Assembly (NCBI GenBank): GCA_963828755.1 | Contig: CAWHFY010000023.1 | Coordinates: 22,740 to 86,739 of the forward strand | DNA length: 64,000 nt | Source of the DNA: WHSW01 sp963828755 | GTDB taxonomy: Bacteria > Actinomycetota > Thermoleophilia > Solirubrobacterales > 70-9 | Direction: 5' to 3' | In this document: one piece after another, positions 34,232-42,900 of the stretch | Layout of the letters: each line of letters begins with the position of its first letter | Numbering within the stretch: the first letter of the stretch is position 1 | The notes under the pieces: generated by a model | The model's input: only the letters and a program-made list of their open reading frames with translations | Database searches by the model: none | Told to the model about the DNA's origin: nothing | Made by a program: the position numbers and the translations under genes

Positions 34232-35883
34232 GTCGCGAGATCGTTGAGGCCCTGCACGGCCTCGAGCAGGAGAAGGGCATCGACGCCGAGACGCTGATGG
34301 CGGCGCTCGAGGACGCCCTGCTGTCCGCGTACAAGAAGAGCCCCGGTTCGGCCAAGTACGCCCGGGTCGACCTCGACCGCGACACGGCCGACTTCCGGGT
34401 CTTCGAGCTGATCCTGCCTCCCGAGCTGGAGGAGAAGCTCCTCGCGGAGGTCGCCGAGGACCAGGAGCCGACCGTCGATCCTGAGACAGGCGAGCTGCGC
34501 GAGCCCGAGGAGCCCGAGCTCGATCCCGAGATCCTGGCGCCCTACGAGGACCAGATCCAGTCGCGCGACGTGACCCCGGACGACTTCGGCCGGATCGCCG
34601 CGCAAACCGCCAAGCAGGTGATCTTGCAGCGGATTCGCGAGGCCGAGCGCCAGATGATGTACGACGAGTACCAGGACCGCGTCGGCGAGCTGATCACCGG
34701 GATCATCCAGCAGTCGGACAACCGCTACACGCTGGTGCAGCTGCGCGAGCGGGTCGAGGCGCTGCTGCCGCGCTCCGAGCAGGTCTGGAACGAGCGCTAC
34801 GACCACGGGATGCGCGTCAAGGCCGTGATCACCGACGTCTCGGCCGAGGGCAAGGGTCCGAGCATCGTCGTCAGCCGCCGCAGCCCCGAGCTGATCAAGG
34901 AGCTGTTCGAGCTCGAGGTGCCCGAGATCGCCGACGGCCTGGTCGAGATCGTCGGGGTCGCCCGCGAGCCCGGTTATCGCTCGAAGATCGCGGTTATCTC
35001 TCACGCCGACGGCGTCGATCCGGTCGGCGCCTGCGTCGGCCCGCGCGGCTCGCGGGTACGGATGGTCGTCTCCGAGTTGCGCGGCGAGAAGATCGACATC
35101 ATCCCTTACAACGAGGAGCCCGCCCGCTTCGTCGCCAAGGCGCTCTCGCCGGCCCGGGTGCGCGAGGTGCTCGTCGATGACGAGACCAAGGAAGCGACGG
35201 TGATCGTCCCCGACGACCAGCTCTCGCTGGCGATCGGGCGTGAGGGTCAGAACGCCCGCTTGGCGGCGAAGCTGACCGGTTGGAAGGTGGACATCAAGTC
35301 GCAGACCGAGTTCGTCGAGGCCGACGACATGGACTACGACGAGGGCGAGGAGCAGGCCGACGGCCGCTGCGCCGCGGTCCTGAGCGCCGGCAGGCGCTGC
35401 CCGAACGCGGCCCTGGACGGCTCGCGCTACTGCGGCCTGCCCCAGCATCAGGCGCTGTCGCGCTTCTCGACCAACCAGGTGACGGTTGTCTCGCCGCTCG
35501 CCGATGCCGAGGTCGCGGTGCTCGCCGACCCGGACGCCCGCGACGCCGAGGTCGCAGCGCTGGTCGCCCGCGCCGAGGCCGAGTTCACCGAGGCCGCCGA
35601 GGAAGCTCCGGCCGAGGCCGAAGCGCCTGCCGCCGAGGAGCCGCCGCAGGCGCCCGTTCCGGAGGCGCCCGCGGCCGAGGAGGCCCCGGCTGCTGAGCCC
35701 GCGGCTGCCGAACCGGAGACCGAGGCCGACGTGGTCGACGAGGAGATCGCCGAGGAGGAGGTCGAGGCGGCAGCCGAGGCCGAGTCCGCCGAGCTCGAAG
35801 AGCAGGTCGTCGACGACGGCGTTCCTGAGGCCGAGGGCGACGCGCCGGATGAGGGCGTTGCCGCCCCCGGGGAGGCGCGCTAG
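34228..35883 (+). CDS. nusA: Transcription termination/antitermination factor NusA with a Cys/His-containing tail
   Basis: NusA binds RNA polymerase and controls pausing, termination and antitermination. N-terminal domain to about residue 150, S1 domain (YDHGMRVKAVITDVSAEGKG), and two KH domains (VGACVGPRGSRVRMV and LAIGREGQNARLAAKLTGW). After the KH domains comes an unusual segment, residues 380-410, with CAAVLSAGRRC, then YCGLPQH, a possible small zinc knuckle. A roughly 130-residue Ala/Glu-rich acidic tail follows. The ylxR gene that often separates nusA and infB is absent; infB begins at the next base. Confidence 0.95.
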   Translation: MSREIVEALHGLEQEKGIDAETLMAALEDALLSAYKKSPGSAKYARVDLDRDTADFRVFELILPPELEEKLLAEVAEDQEPTVDPETGELREPEEPELDPEILAPYEDQIQSRDVTPDDFGRIAAQTAKQVILQRIREAERQMMYDEYQDRVGELITGIIQQSDNRYTLVQLRERVEALLPRSEQVWNERYDHGMRVKAVITDVSAEGKGPSIVVSRRSPELIKELFELEVPEIADGLVEIVGVAREPGYRSKIAVISHADGVDPVGACVGPRGSRVRMVVSELRGEKIDIIPYNEEPARFVAKALSPARVREVLVDDETKEATVIVPDDQLSLAIGREGQNARLAAKLTGWKVDIKSQTEFVEADDMDYDEGEEQADGRCAAVLSAGRRCPNAALDGSRYCGLPQHQALSRFSTNQVTVVSPLADAEVAVLADPDARDAEVAALVARAEAEFTEAAEEAPAEAEAPAAEEPPQAPVPEAPAAEEAPAAEPAAAEPETEADVVDEEIAEEEVEAAAEAESAELEEQVVDDGVPEAEGDAPDEGVAAPGEAR

Positions 35884-38118
35884 TTGGCCCGCAAGCGCGT
35901 CCACGAGATCGCCAAGGCGCACGGCCTGACCAGCAAGGAGGTCCTCGCGGCGCTGTCCGCTGCCGGGATCGAGGCGAAGGTCGCTGCCTCGAGCGTCGAG
36001 GAGGCCGACGCGCTGCAGGCGCTGAAGGCCGCGAACGGCTCGCCCGCCGCCGAGGCCAAGCCCGCCGCGGCGAAGGCGCAGGCCGAGTCGAAGCCCGCCC
36101 CTGCCGCGACGGCGCCGGCCGAGGCGGCCGCGCAGCCCGCCGCCGAGGCGAAGCCCAAGGCTGTCCGCCCGGTGCAGCCCGCCGGCGGCGGCGACGGGGC
36201 GCAGAAGAAGCGCCGCCGCGTCGTGATCGACTCGCAGGCCTCTCGCCGCGACCAGCCCCAGAACGCGCCGCCACGCCGCCCGCCGCGGCGCCGCGGCGGG
36301 CGGCGTCGCCGGCCGCTGCTCGAGGAGCCGGTCTCAGGGCCGACGGTCGAGCCGGTCCGGCCGGCACTCAAGATTCCCTCGGGCGCGACCGTGCGCGAGG
36401 TGGCCGAGATCTTCGGGGTCGGTGGCGCCGACGTGATCAAGCAGCTGATGCAGCTGGGCGAGATGGCGACCCTGACTCAGACCCTCTCCGACGAGACCAT
36501 CGAGGTGCTCGCGGGGGCGCTCGACCGCGACGTCGAGATCGTCACCGCCGCCGAGGAGGCCGTCGAGGCGCCCGTCTATGACGACGCCGACGAGGACCTC
36601 ATCGACCGGCCGCCCGTGGTCACGATCATGGGCCACGTCGACCACGGCAAGACGTCACTGCTCGACGCGATCCGCGAGACCGAGGTGGTCGCCGGCGAGG
36701 CCGGCGGGATCACCCAGCACATCGGCGCCTACCAGGTGCACCAGGACGGCAGGACGATCAGCTTCATCGACACACCGGGCCACGCGGCCTTCACAGCGAT
36801 GCGAGCCCGCGGCGCCGACGTCACGGACATCGTCGTCATCGTGGTCGCCGCGGATGACGGCGTCATGCCGCAGACGGTCGAGGCGATCGACCACGCCCGC
36901 GCCGCCGACGTCCCGATCCTGGTCGCGATCAACAAGATCGACCTCGAAGGCGCCAATCCCGACAAGGTCAAGGGCGAGCTCGCCACGCACGACCTCAGCC
37001 CCGAGGACTGGGGAGGCGACACGATCTTCGTCAACGTCTCGGCGAAGACCCACGAGAACCTCGACGACCTGCTCGAGAACATCCTCCTGGTCGCCGAGCT
37101 CGAGGAGCTGAAGGCCAACCCCGACGCGCCCGCGTCGGGCGCTGTGATCGAGTCGCACCTCGATCCCGGCCGGGGCCCGGTCGCCACCGTGCTCGTCCAG
37201 CGCGGAACGCTTCGGATCGGCGACTCCGTCGTCGCCGGCTCGCAGTGGGGCAAGGTGAAGGCGATGCAGGATCACACCGGGACGCGGCTCCAGGAGGCGC
37301 GGCCCGGAGATCCGGTCGAGGTGCTTGGGTTCGAGGGCGTCTGCGAGGCCGGCGAGCGCGTCGAGGCGGTCGAGAACGACCGCCGTGCGCGCCAGCTCGC
37401 CGAGGAACGCGCTCATCGGCTGAAGACCGAGCAACTGGCCCGCCGCCAGTCCCGCCGGCTCACCCTCGACGAGGTCTTCGCGAAGGCCAAGGAGGGCGAG
37501 ATCAACGAGCTCAACATCGTCCTCAAGGGCGACGTCTCCGGCTCGCTCGAGGCGCTTCAGGACGAGATCGCGAAGCTGCCCCAGGACGAGATCTCCGTCA
37601 ACGTGATCCGCGCCGGCGCCGGCGGCATCAACGAGTCGGACGTGATGCTGGCGGCCGCCTCCGACGCCGTGATCATCGGCTTCAACGTCCGCCCGCTCGC
37701 CGACGCGCGGCGCGCGGCCGACCAGGAGGGCGTCGAGATCCGCACCTACTCGGTGATCTACAAGGTCACCGAGGAGCTGCGCGCCGCGATGGAGGGCATG
37801 CTCGAGCCCGAGGAGGTCGAGGAGGCCCTCGGCCAAGCGGACGTGCTCGAACTCTTCAAGGCCTCGAAGATCGGCACGATCGCCGGCTGCTCGGTCACCG
37901 ACGGCCGGCTCACCCGCGGCGCCGACGTGCGTCTGGTCCGCGACGGCACCGTCGCCTGGACCGGCCGGATCGCCTCGCTTCGGAGGTTCAAGGACGACGT
38001 GCGCGAGGTCGAGGCCGGCCTCGAGTGCGGCGTCGTGCTCGAGGGCTTCCAGGACGTGAAGGTGGGCGACGTGATCGAGGCGTTCGAAACGAAGCAGGTG
38101 GAGAAGACGCTGGAGTAG
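35884..38118 (+). CDS. infB: Translation initiation factor IF-2
   Basis: GTPase that brings initiator tRNA to the 30S subunit. It is 744 residues long. The N-terminal RVHEIAKAHGLTSKEVLAAL fold is followed by an Ala/Pro/Lys/Arg-rich linker with a very basic stretch (RRPPRRRGGRRRR). The G domain has GHVDHGKTSLLDAI, DTPGHAAF and NKID; C-terminal domains II to IV are complete to ETKQVEKTLE. TTG 35884 directly follows the nusA stop, giving MARKRVHEIAKAHG. Confidence 0.97.
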   Translation: MARKRVHEIAKAHGLTSKEVLAALSAAGIEAKVAASSVEEADALQALKAANGSPAAEAKPAAAKAQAESKPAPAATAPAEAAAQPAAEAKPKAVRPVQPAGGGDGAQKKRRRVVIDSQASRRDQPQNAPPRRPPRRRGGRRRRPLLEEPVSGPTVEPVRPALKIPSGATVREVAEIFGVGGADVIKQLMQLGEMATLTQTLSDETIEVLAGALDRDVEIVTAAEEAVEAPVYDDADEDLIDRPPVVTIMGHVDHGKTSLLDAIRETEVVAGEAGGITQHIGAYQVHQDGRTISFIDTPGHAAFTAMRARGADVTDIVVIVVAADDGVMPQTVEAIDHARAADVPILVAINKIDLEGANPDKVKGELATHDLSPEDWGGDTIFVNVSAKTHENLDDLLENILLVAELEELKANPDAPASGAVIESHLDPGRGPVATVLVQRGTLRIGDSVVAGSQWGKVKAMQDHTGTRLQEARPGDPVEVLGFEGVCEAGERVEAVENDRRARQLAEERAHRLKTEQLARRQSRRLTLDEVFAKAKEGEINELNIVLKGDVSGSLEALQDEIAKLPQDEISVNVIRAGAGGINESDVMLAAASDAVIIGFNVRPLADARRAADQEGVEIRTYSVIYKVTEELRAAMEGMLEPEEVEEALGQADVLELFKASKIGTIAGCSVTDGRLTRGADVRLVRDGTVAWTGRIASLRRFKDDVREVEAGLECGVVLEGFQDVKVGDVIEAFETKQVEKTLE

Positions 38119-38162
38119 CGCTCGTGCTCAGGTCGCTCGCGCTCGATCATCTGGGTCGGCGA

Positions 38163-38179
38163 GTGACCAGTGACCAGTG
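38163..38179 (+). repeat. 7-bp tandem repeat (gtgacca) at the ylxP start
   Basis: GTGACCA at 38163-38169 and 38170-38176, then GTGACCG. Each unit contains a potential GTG start in a different frame; only the third (38177) leads into the ylxP protein. Confidence 0.8.
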
Positions 38180-38482
38180 ACCGATTCCCCGTACATCAGC
38201 CTGATCGAAATCCACCTGGACCTGCGCGACTCCTCGAGCCTGAAGGACAAGCGCAAGCTGCTCAGCTCGCTCAAGGCTCAGTTGCGCCAGCGGTTCGTCG
38301 CCGCGGTCGCCGAGACCGAGGCGCACGACGACCGCCGTCGCGCCGTGCTGCTCTGCGCGCTCGTCGGCGGTCCCGAGGTGCGGGCGAGATCATCGGAGTT
38401 GGAGCGCTTCGTCGAGGCCCGTTGTCCGGATCGGTGCAGGTTCGAACGCGACCTGATCACGCTCGCCGACGTCCGCGGCTAG
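38177..38482 (+). CDS. ylxP: YlxP-like protein (DUF503)
   Basis: A 101-residue protein usually found between infB and rbfA; its role is thought to be linked to ribosome biogenesis but is not well defined. YISLIEIHLDLRDSSSLKDKRKLLSSLKAQLRQRF is the family N-terminal half (SLKxKR). The start is the third GTG of a 7-bp tandem repeat. No strong Shine-Dalgarno is seen. Confidence 0.88.
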   Translation: MTDSPYISLIEIHLDLRDSSSLKDKRKLLSSLKAQLRQRFVAAVAETEAHDDRRRAVLLCALVGGPEVRARSSELERFVEARCPDRCRFERDLITLADVRG

Positions 38483-38500
38483 GACTTGAAGTACCCCTGT

Positions 38501-38506
38501 TATGTT
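38501..38506 (+). promoter_or_regulatory. Candidate -10 (TATGTT) ahead of rbfA
   Basis: TATGTT ends eight bases before ATG 38515, near the spacing of the leaderless promoters elsewhere in the window. TTGAAG at 38486-38491 is too close to serve as a standard -35. Confidence 0.4.
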
Positions 38507-38514
38507 GGCCGCGT

Positions 38515-38865
38515 ATGGCCGGTGGCGACCGAATGCGCCGTATCGACGAGGTCATGCGCAAGGTGATCGGCGCCGCCATAGCCAGCGACCTGGAGGACCC
38601 TCGGATCGGATTCGTGACAGTGACCGGCGTCAAGACAAGCCCCGACCTGCGCTCCGCGCGCGTCTACGTCAGCGTGCTCGGGGACGAGGAGGAGCGCGAG
38701 CAGACGCTCGCTGCGCTGGCCTCCTCGCACGGCAAGCTGCAGGCCGCGATCGCCCGCGAGGTGCGGATCAAGCACACACCGACCCTGAAGTTCAGCTACG
38801 ACGACAGCCTCGAGCGCGGGATCCGGCTGACCCAGCTGCTCGAGGAAGAGGAGCCGCCGCGGTGA
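38515..38865 (+). CDS. rbfA: 30S ribosome-binding factor RbfA
   Basis: Binds free 30S subunits during late maturation. It is 116 residues long. RMRRIDEVMRKVIGAAIASDLEDPRIGFVTVTGVKTSPDLR and the characteristic VSVLGDEEEREQTLAAL and LKFSYDDSLERG match the KH-like RbfA fold. ATG 38515 is chosen over longer in-frame extensions, which would overlap ylxP. The stop overlaps the nrnA GTG (GTGA). Confidence 0.95.
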   Translation: MAGGDRMRRIDEVMRKVIGAAIASDLEDPRIGFVTVTGVKTSPDLRSARVYVSVLGDEEEREQTLAALASSHGKLQAAIAREVRIKHTPTLKFSYDDSLERGIRLTQLLEEEEPPR

Positions 38866-39855
38866 ACGGGACGATCCTGACCCCGGACCTCGACCGCGCC
38901 GTCGACGGGCTGCGCTCGGGCGAGCGCTTCCTGCTCACGACCCACGAGGGCCCCGACGGCGACGCGCTCGGCTCGCTGCTGGCGATGCACCAGATCCTCG
39001 GCCAGCTCGGCAAGGACTCGGTGATGTTCCTCGCCGCGAAGGAGTTCCCGCTCGCGATCGAGTACCGCTTCCTGCCGCTCGAGGAGGTCTTTCACGAGCC
39101 GCCTGCGGACGTCGTCGATCGCACGCTGGTCTTTCTCGACTGCGGCAACATCGACCGGATGCCGGTGGACTTCCTCCAGCGCGACGGCGCCCGCGTGCTC
39201 AACATCGACCACCATCACGACAACACCCGCTTCGGCACCGTGAACCTGGTCGACACCGAGGCCTGCTGCACGGCGGAGATCGTGTTCACGATCGCGAAGC
39301 GGCTCGGGGCCGAGATCACGCCGGAGATCGCCTCCGCGCTCTACGTCGGGCTGATCACCGACACCGGGAAGTTCATGTACGAGAACACCCGGCCGGCGTC
39401 GCACCGGATGGCGGCGGAGCTGATCGAGGCCGGGGTCGACGTCAACGACATCTACCGGCGCCTCTACGAGCGCGTCCCGATCGAGAAGTGGAAGCTGACC
39501 GCCCGGGCCCTGGAGAAGATCGAGCGCTTCGACGACGGCCGCTTCGCGGTCACCTACATCAGCGCCGCGGACTACGGCGAGACCGGGGCCGGGGAGGTGC
39601 TGACCGAGGGGATCATCGACTTCGTCCGCGCGCTCGAGGGGGTCGAGGTCGCGGCGATGATCCGCGACAAGACCGACGGCGGCCGCTCGGCGCGCAAGGT
39701 CAGCCTGCGCTCGACCGACATCGACGTCTCGGCGATCGCCCGCGCCCACGGCGGCGGCGGGCACCGGCGTGGCGGCCGGCTTCGGCAGCGATCTGCCGTA
39801 TCCCGAGCTGATCGAGTTCCTCCGCGCCGAGGTCGCCGCTCAACGCGCTCAGTGA
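38862..39855 (+). CDS. nrnA: DHH-family bifunctional oligoribonuclease/pAp phosphatase NrnA (one frameshift)
   Basis: Degrades short RNA and 3'-phosphoadenosine 5'-phosphate. DHH motifs: TTHEGPDGDALGS, VFLDCGN, NIDHHHDN; DHHA1 part with GGGGHRR. Just after that glycine-rich motif, one surplus base near 39771 shifts the frame. The repaired end reads AAGFGSDLPYPELIEFLRAEVAAQRAQ with TGA at 39853-39855, overlapping the truB GTG. Without repair the open frame runs into truB. GTG 38862 overlaps the rbfA stop. Confidence 0.9.
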
Positions 39856-40517
39856 GCGCGCCTGCGGGCCCGTCGGCGACGCCGGCGCGATCCTGCTGGT
39901 CGACAAGCCGACCGGGATCACATCCCACGACGCGGTCGCCCGGGCGCGGCGCGAGTTCGGCGCCAAAGCGGGCCACGCCGGCACTCTCGACCCGTTCGCG
40001 ACCGGCCTCTTGATCGTCCTGCTGGGGCGCCGCGCGACCCGCGAGCAGCGGCGGTTCATGGCCCAGCGCAAGACCTACCGCGTGCGGGCGCGATTCGGGG
40101 CCGTCTCCGACACCGGTGATCGCGACGGCGAGATCACCGAGACCGGCCGCGTTCCTGGTGAGCTCGGGCCGCTCCCGACCGGGGAGCTGCGCCAGCGCCC
40201 GCCGGTCTACTCGGCGATCAAGGTCGGCGGCGAGCGGGCCTACAAGCGGGCGCGCCGCGGCGAGCGGTTCGAGGTCCCGGAGCGGATCGTGACCGTGCAC
40301 CGGTTCGAGTGCCTCGGCCGCGAGGGGGACGAGGCCGAGTTCGAGATCGAATGCTCGTCCGGGCACCTACGTGCGCAGCCTGATCGCCGACCTCGGCGAC
40401 GCCTACTGCACTGAGCTGCGGCGCACGGCGATCGGCCCGTTCTCGGTCGAGGACGCCGACGAACACGCCCCGATCGCGCTCGCCGACGCGCTCGGGCGCC
40501 TGGCGGACCTGGAATAG
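39852..40517 (+). CDS. truB: tRNA pseudouridine-55 synthase TruB (two frameshifts)
   Basis: Makes pseudouridine 55 in the T-loop of tRNA. GTG 39852 gives MSAPAGP; one base is missing at about 39870 (CCC run), after which VGDAGAILLVDKPTGITSHDAV and the catalytic GHAGTLDPFATGLL follow. RQRPPVYSAIKVGGERAYKRAR is the conserved substrate segment. At about 40362 one surplus G (SSG then TYVRSLIADLGDAYCTELRR) shifts the frame again; the repaired stop is TAG 40515-40517. Both halves align well with the family, so the enzyme is probably intact in the organism. Confidence 0.9.
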
Positions 40518-40524
40518 GACCCGT

Positions 40525-40614
40525 CACCTCCGCTTCGCCCTTCGGGCTCCGCGATCGTAAGAGGCGCCTCAACAGCGGCGCACCTCCGCTTCGCCCTTCG
40601 GGCTCCGCGATCGT
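40525..40614 (+). repeat. Tandem pair of a 56-bp-period spacer repeat (second copy partial)
   Basis: The unit begins CACCTCCGCTTCGCCCTTCG. Copy 1 is 40525-40580; copy 2 matches exactly over its first 34 bases (40581-40614). Read on the minus strand it contains GCGGAG, GAAGCGGAGG and GCCGCTGTTGAGGCGCC, linking it to the spacer repeats at 23403 and 45197. Confidence 0.9.
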
Positions 40615-40639
40615 GAGCAGCGTGCCACAGTTCCGTGCG

Positions 40640-41531
40640 ATGAGCATCGCCGTCACCCCTCTGCAGCGAGGCCCAGGCGCGCCCGCGCCGGATCGCGATC
40701 GGCACCTTCGATGGCGTTCACGTCGGCCATCGCCAGGTCATCAAGGGCTCCGACACCGTGCTCACCTTCGAACCGCACCCGCTGAGCGTCATCCACCCGG
40801 AGGCGGCGCCGAAGCTGATCATGCCGTTCGAGATCAAGCGCGACGTGATCGAGGGCCTCGGCGTCTCGGAGATGGTGATCATCCCGTTCGATCAGGAGTT
40901 CCGCGGGATCGAGGCCGAGGAGTTCTGCTCGCGGATCCTGATCGAGACGCTGGGTGCGACGGCCGTCTCGGTGGGCGAGAACTTCCGGTTCGGGAAGAAG
41001 GCAAAGGGGGACCCGCAGATGCTGCGCTCCCACTCCGAGTTCGAGACCAGGGTCGAGCCGCTGGTCGAGGTCGACGGCGAGACCGTCTCGTCGACCCGAA
41101 TCCGGGCGCTCGTGGCCGCCGGCGACGTCGAGGGCGCGATGCGCTGCCTCGGGGCGCCGTTCCTGCTCGAGGGCGAGGTCGTCGAGGGGGACAAGCGCGG
41201 GCGCACGCTCGGCTATCCGACCGCGAACGTGGTCCCGTCCGAGGACTACGCCTACCCCGGCCACGGCGTCTACGCCGCGTTCGCGAACGGGATCCCCGCG
41301 GCGGTCAACGTCGGCGTTCGCCCGACCTTCGAGACCGGACGCGGGGTGCTGATCGAGTCGTACCTGATCGACCACGACTCGGACCTCTACGGACAGACCC
41401 TGCGGATCGCCTTCATCGCCCGGCTGCGGGGCGAGAAGCGCTTCGAGAGCGTTGACGATCTGGTCGCCCAGATGAGCCGGGACGTCGAGCGTGCGGGCAC
41501 CCTTTGCGCCGAGTTCGAACCGCCCCGCTAA
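40640..41531 (+). CDS. ribF: Bifunctional riboflavin kinase/FAD synthetase RibF (one frameshift near the 5' end)
   Basis: Converts riboflavin to FMN and FAD. The adenylyltransferase domain has RIAIGTFDGVHVGHRQVI and LTFEPHPLSVIHP; the kinase domain has RTLGYPTANV and NVGVRPTFETG. ATG 40640 gives MSIAVTPLQ; one surplus base at about 40676 is needed to continue into EAQARPRRIAIGTFDG. The adenylyltransferase part is shorter between GHRQVI and VLTFEPHP than in many homologues, but motifs are kept. Neighbours truB and rpsO are the standard context. Confidence 0.92.
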
Positions 41532-41556
41532 CCTCTCGCGTCGCGACGAACTGATT

Positions 41557-41826
41557 ATGGGTCTGACCAAAGAAAAGAAGCAGGAGCTGATCGGCAAGTA
41601 CGGCCGTGACGACGGCGACACCGGCTCGGCCGAGGTCCAGGTCGCGCTGCTCACCGAGCGCATCAACGAGCTCACCGAGCACCTGCGCACGCACAAGAAG
41701 GACCACCACTCGCGCCGCGGGCTGCTGATGCTCGTCGGCAAGCGCCGGCGCCTGCTCCGCTACCTCGAGCGCTCCGACCTCGAGCGCTACCGCGCGCTGG
41801 TCGCCGACCTCGGCTTGCGCCGCTAG
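41557..41826 (+). CDS. rpsO: 30S ribosomal protein S15
   Basis: An 89-residue primary 16S rRNA-binding protein. KKQELIGKYGRDDGDTGSAEVQVALLTERINELTEHLRTHKKDHHSRRGLLMLVGKRRRLL is canonical, with the GSxEVQ and DHHSRRGL signatures. The gene lies between ribF and a peroxiredoxin gene, upstream of pnp, as in many bacteria. Confidence 0.98.
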   Translation: MGLTKEKKQELIGKYGRDDGDTGSAEVQVALLTERINELTEHLRTHKKDHHSRRGLLMLVGKRRRLLRYLERSDLERYRALVADLGLRR

Positions 41827-41843
41827 AGCCCGCGCCGCTCGCC

Positions 41844-42327
41844 GTGATCGAGCCCGGCGCCACGGCCCCCGAGTTCACGCTTCCCGATCACCGCGGCAAC
41901 GGACGTCAGCCTCGCCGACCTGCGCGGTCGCAAGGTCGTCCTCGCCTTCTACCCGAACGACTTCAGCCCGGTCTGCTCCGACCAGCTCTCCGTCTATCAG
42001 GAGGTGCTCAGCCAGATCCAGGCGGCGGGCGCCGAGCTGATCGGCGTCTCGACCGACGGCAGCTGGGCGCACAACGCATTTCGCAAGCACCTCGGCCTCG
42101 AGATGACGCTGCTCTCCGACTTTCACCCGAAGGGCGAGGTCTCCCGCGCCTACGGCGCTTATCTCGAGGAGTGGGGAACCCCGAACCGGTCGCTGGTGCT
42201 GATCGACGAGCAGGGGGTCGTGCGATGGGTGCACGCCGAGCCGACCCCGCTGACGATCCCGGGCGCCAACCTGATCTTCGATGCGCTCGAGTCGCTGTCG
42301 GCCGAGCCGGAGTCCAACGCTGGCTGA
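41844..42327 (+). CDS. Peroxiredoxin (AhpE/BCP-like; one frameshift)
   Basis: Thiol peroxidase. IEPGATAPEFTLPDHRG opens it and VLAFYPNDFSPVCSDQLSVYQE carries the peroxidatic Cys in the PxxxC context. Between them the frame shifts by one surplus base at about 41902 (continuation DVSLADLRGRKVV). No second conserved resolving Cys is obvious, which fits the AhpE-like 1-Cys group. GTG 41844 is the start. The adjacent downstream gene is a DsbA-fold protein, so the two may be linked in thiol redox. Confidence 0.87.
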
Positions 42328-42823
42328 GCTGACCAGCGCTGGCGTTCCGGCGCTCGGTCCCGGCGACCACGTTCGCGGCGAGGGCCCTGAGGTGATCGTC
42401 TACGCGGACCTCGGCTGCCCGGCCTGCGCGGCCGCCTGGGCGGAGATCTCTCAGCTCGAGCTCCGGCTGTGCCTGCGCCATTTCCCGATCGCGTCGAAGC
42501 GCCCGCGCTCGCCGGCGTTGCATGCCGCCGCCGAAGCCGCCGCGCGGCGCGGCGAGCCCACCTTCTGGGCGATGGTCGACTCGATCTACGCCGATCCTGC
42601 ACATGTCGACGACCCGCACCTGTGGCGCCGCGCGACCGAGCTCGGGCTCGACCTGGAGCGGTTCGACGCCGATCGACGCTCGGCGGCGGTCGCCGAGCGC
42701 GTGCGGGCCGACTTCGAGGCCGGAATCCGGGCCGGCATCACGGGGACGCCGACTGCGTTCGCCGGCGGGAGCGCGCTTCCGAGCGAGCCCGCAGCCCAAC
42801 TCGCAGCGCTGCGCTCCTTGTAA
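42320..42823 (+). CDS. DsbA-fold thiol oxidoreductase (probable CTG start)
   Basis: About 167 residues with a thioredoxin-fold active site CPAC (VIVYADLGCPACAAAW), a DsbA-like helical insertion, and the cis-Pro loop GITGTPTAF. No ATG, GTG or TTG precedes the first beta strand in this frame. CTG 42320 is preferred: GGAG at 42309-42312 is seven bases upstream, the CTG precedes the peroxiredoxin TGA, and it gives MAELTSAGVPALGPGDHV. No signal peptide is evident, so it is probably cytosolic. Specific partners are unknown. Confidence 0.78.
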   Translation: MAELTSAGVPALGPGDHVRGEGPEVIVYADLGCPACAAAWAEISQLELRLCLRHFPIASKRPRSPALHAAAEAAARRGEPTFWAMVDSIYADPAHVDDPHLWRRATELGLDLERFDADRRSAAVAERVRADFEAGIRAGITGTPTAFAGGSALPSEPAAQLAALRSL

Positions 42824-42862
42824 CATCGCACGCGTTAGAGAACGAGAAGTTCTGGAACGTTG

Positions 42863-42881
42863 GGTAGCCAACCGGGCTACC
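42863..42881 (+). other. Stem-loop in the pnp leader
   Basis: GGTAGCC (42863-42869), loop AACCG, GGCTACC (42875-42881), 19 bases before the pnp ATG. No T run follows. A leader hairpin cleaved by RNase III controls pnp in Escherichia coli; a similar role here is inference. TAACAT at 42822-42827 is a possible -10. Confidence 0.55.
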
Positions 42882-42900
42882 GAAAGGAAAAGCTGAATAG

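Noticed and set aside
34096..35922. Minus-strand open frame of 608 codons opposite nusA
   Set aside because: Composition is a shadow of nusA's acidic codons; no start context or motif.
42841..42860. GAACGAGAAGTTC as a LexA (SOS) box before pnp
   Set aside because: The spacing between half-sites is wrong for the actinobacterial GAAC-N4-GTTC box, and pnp is not a usual SOS gene.
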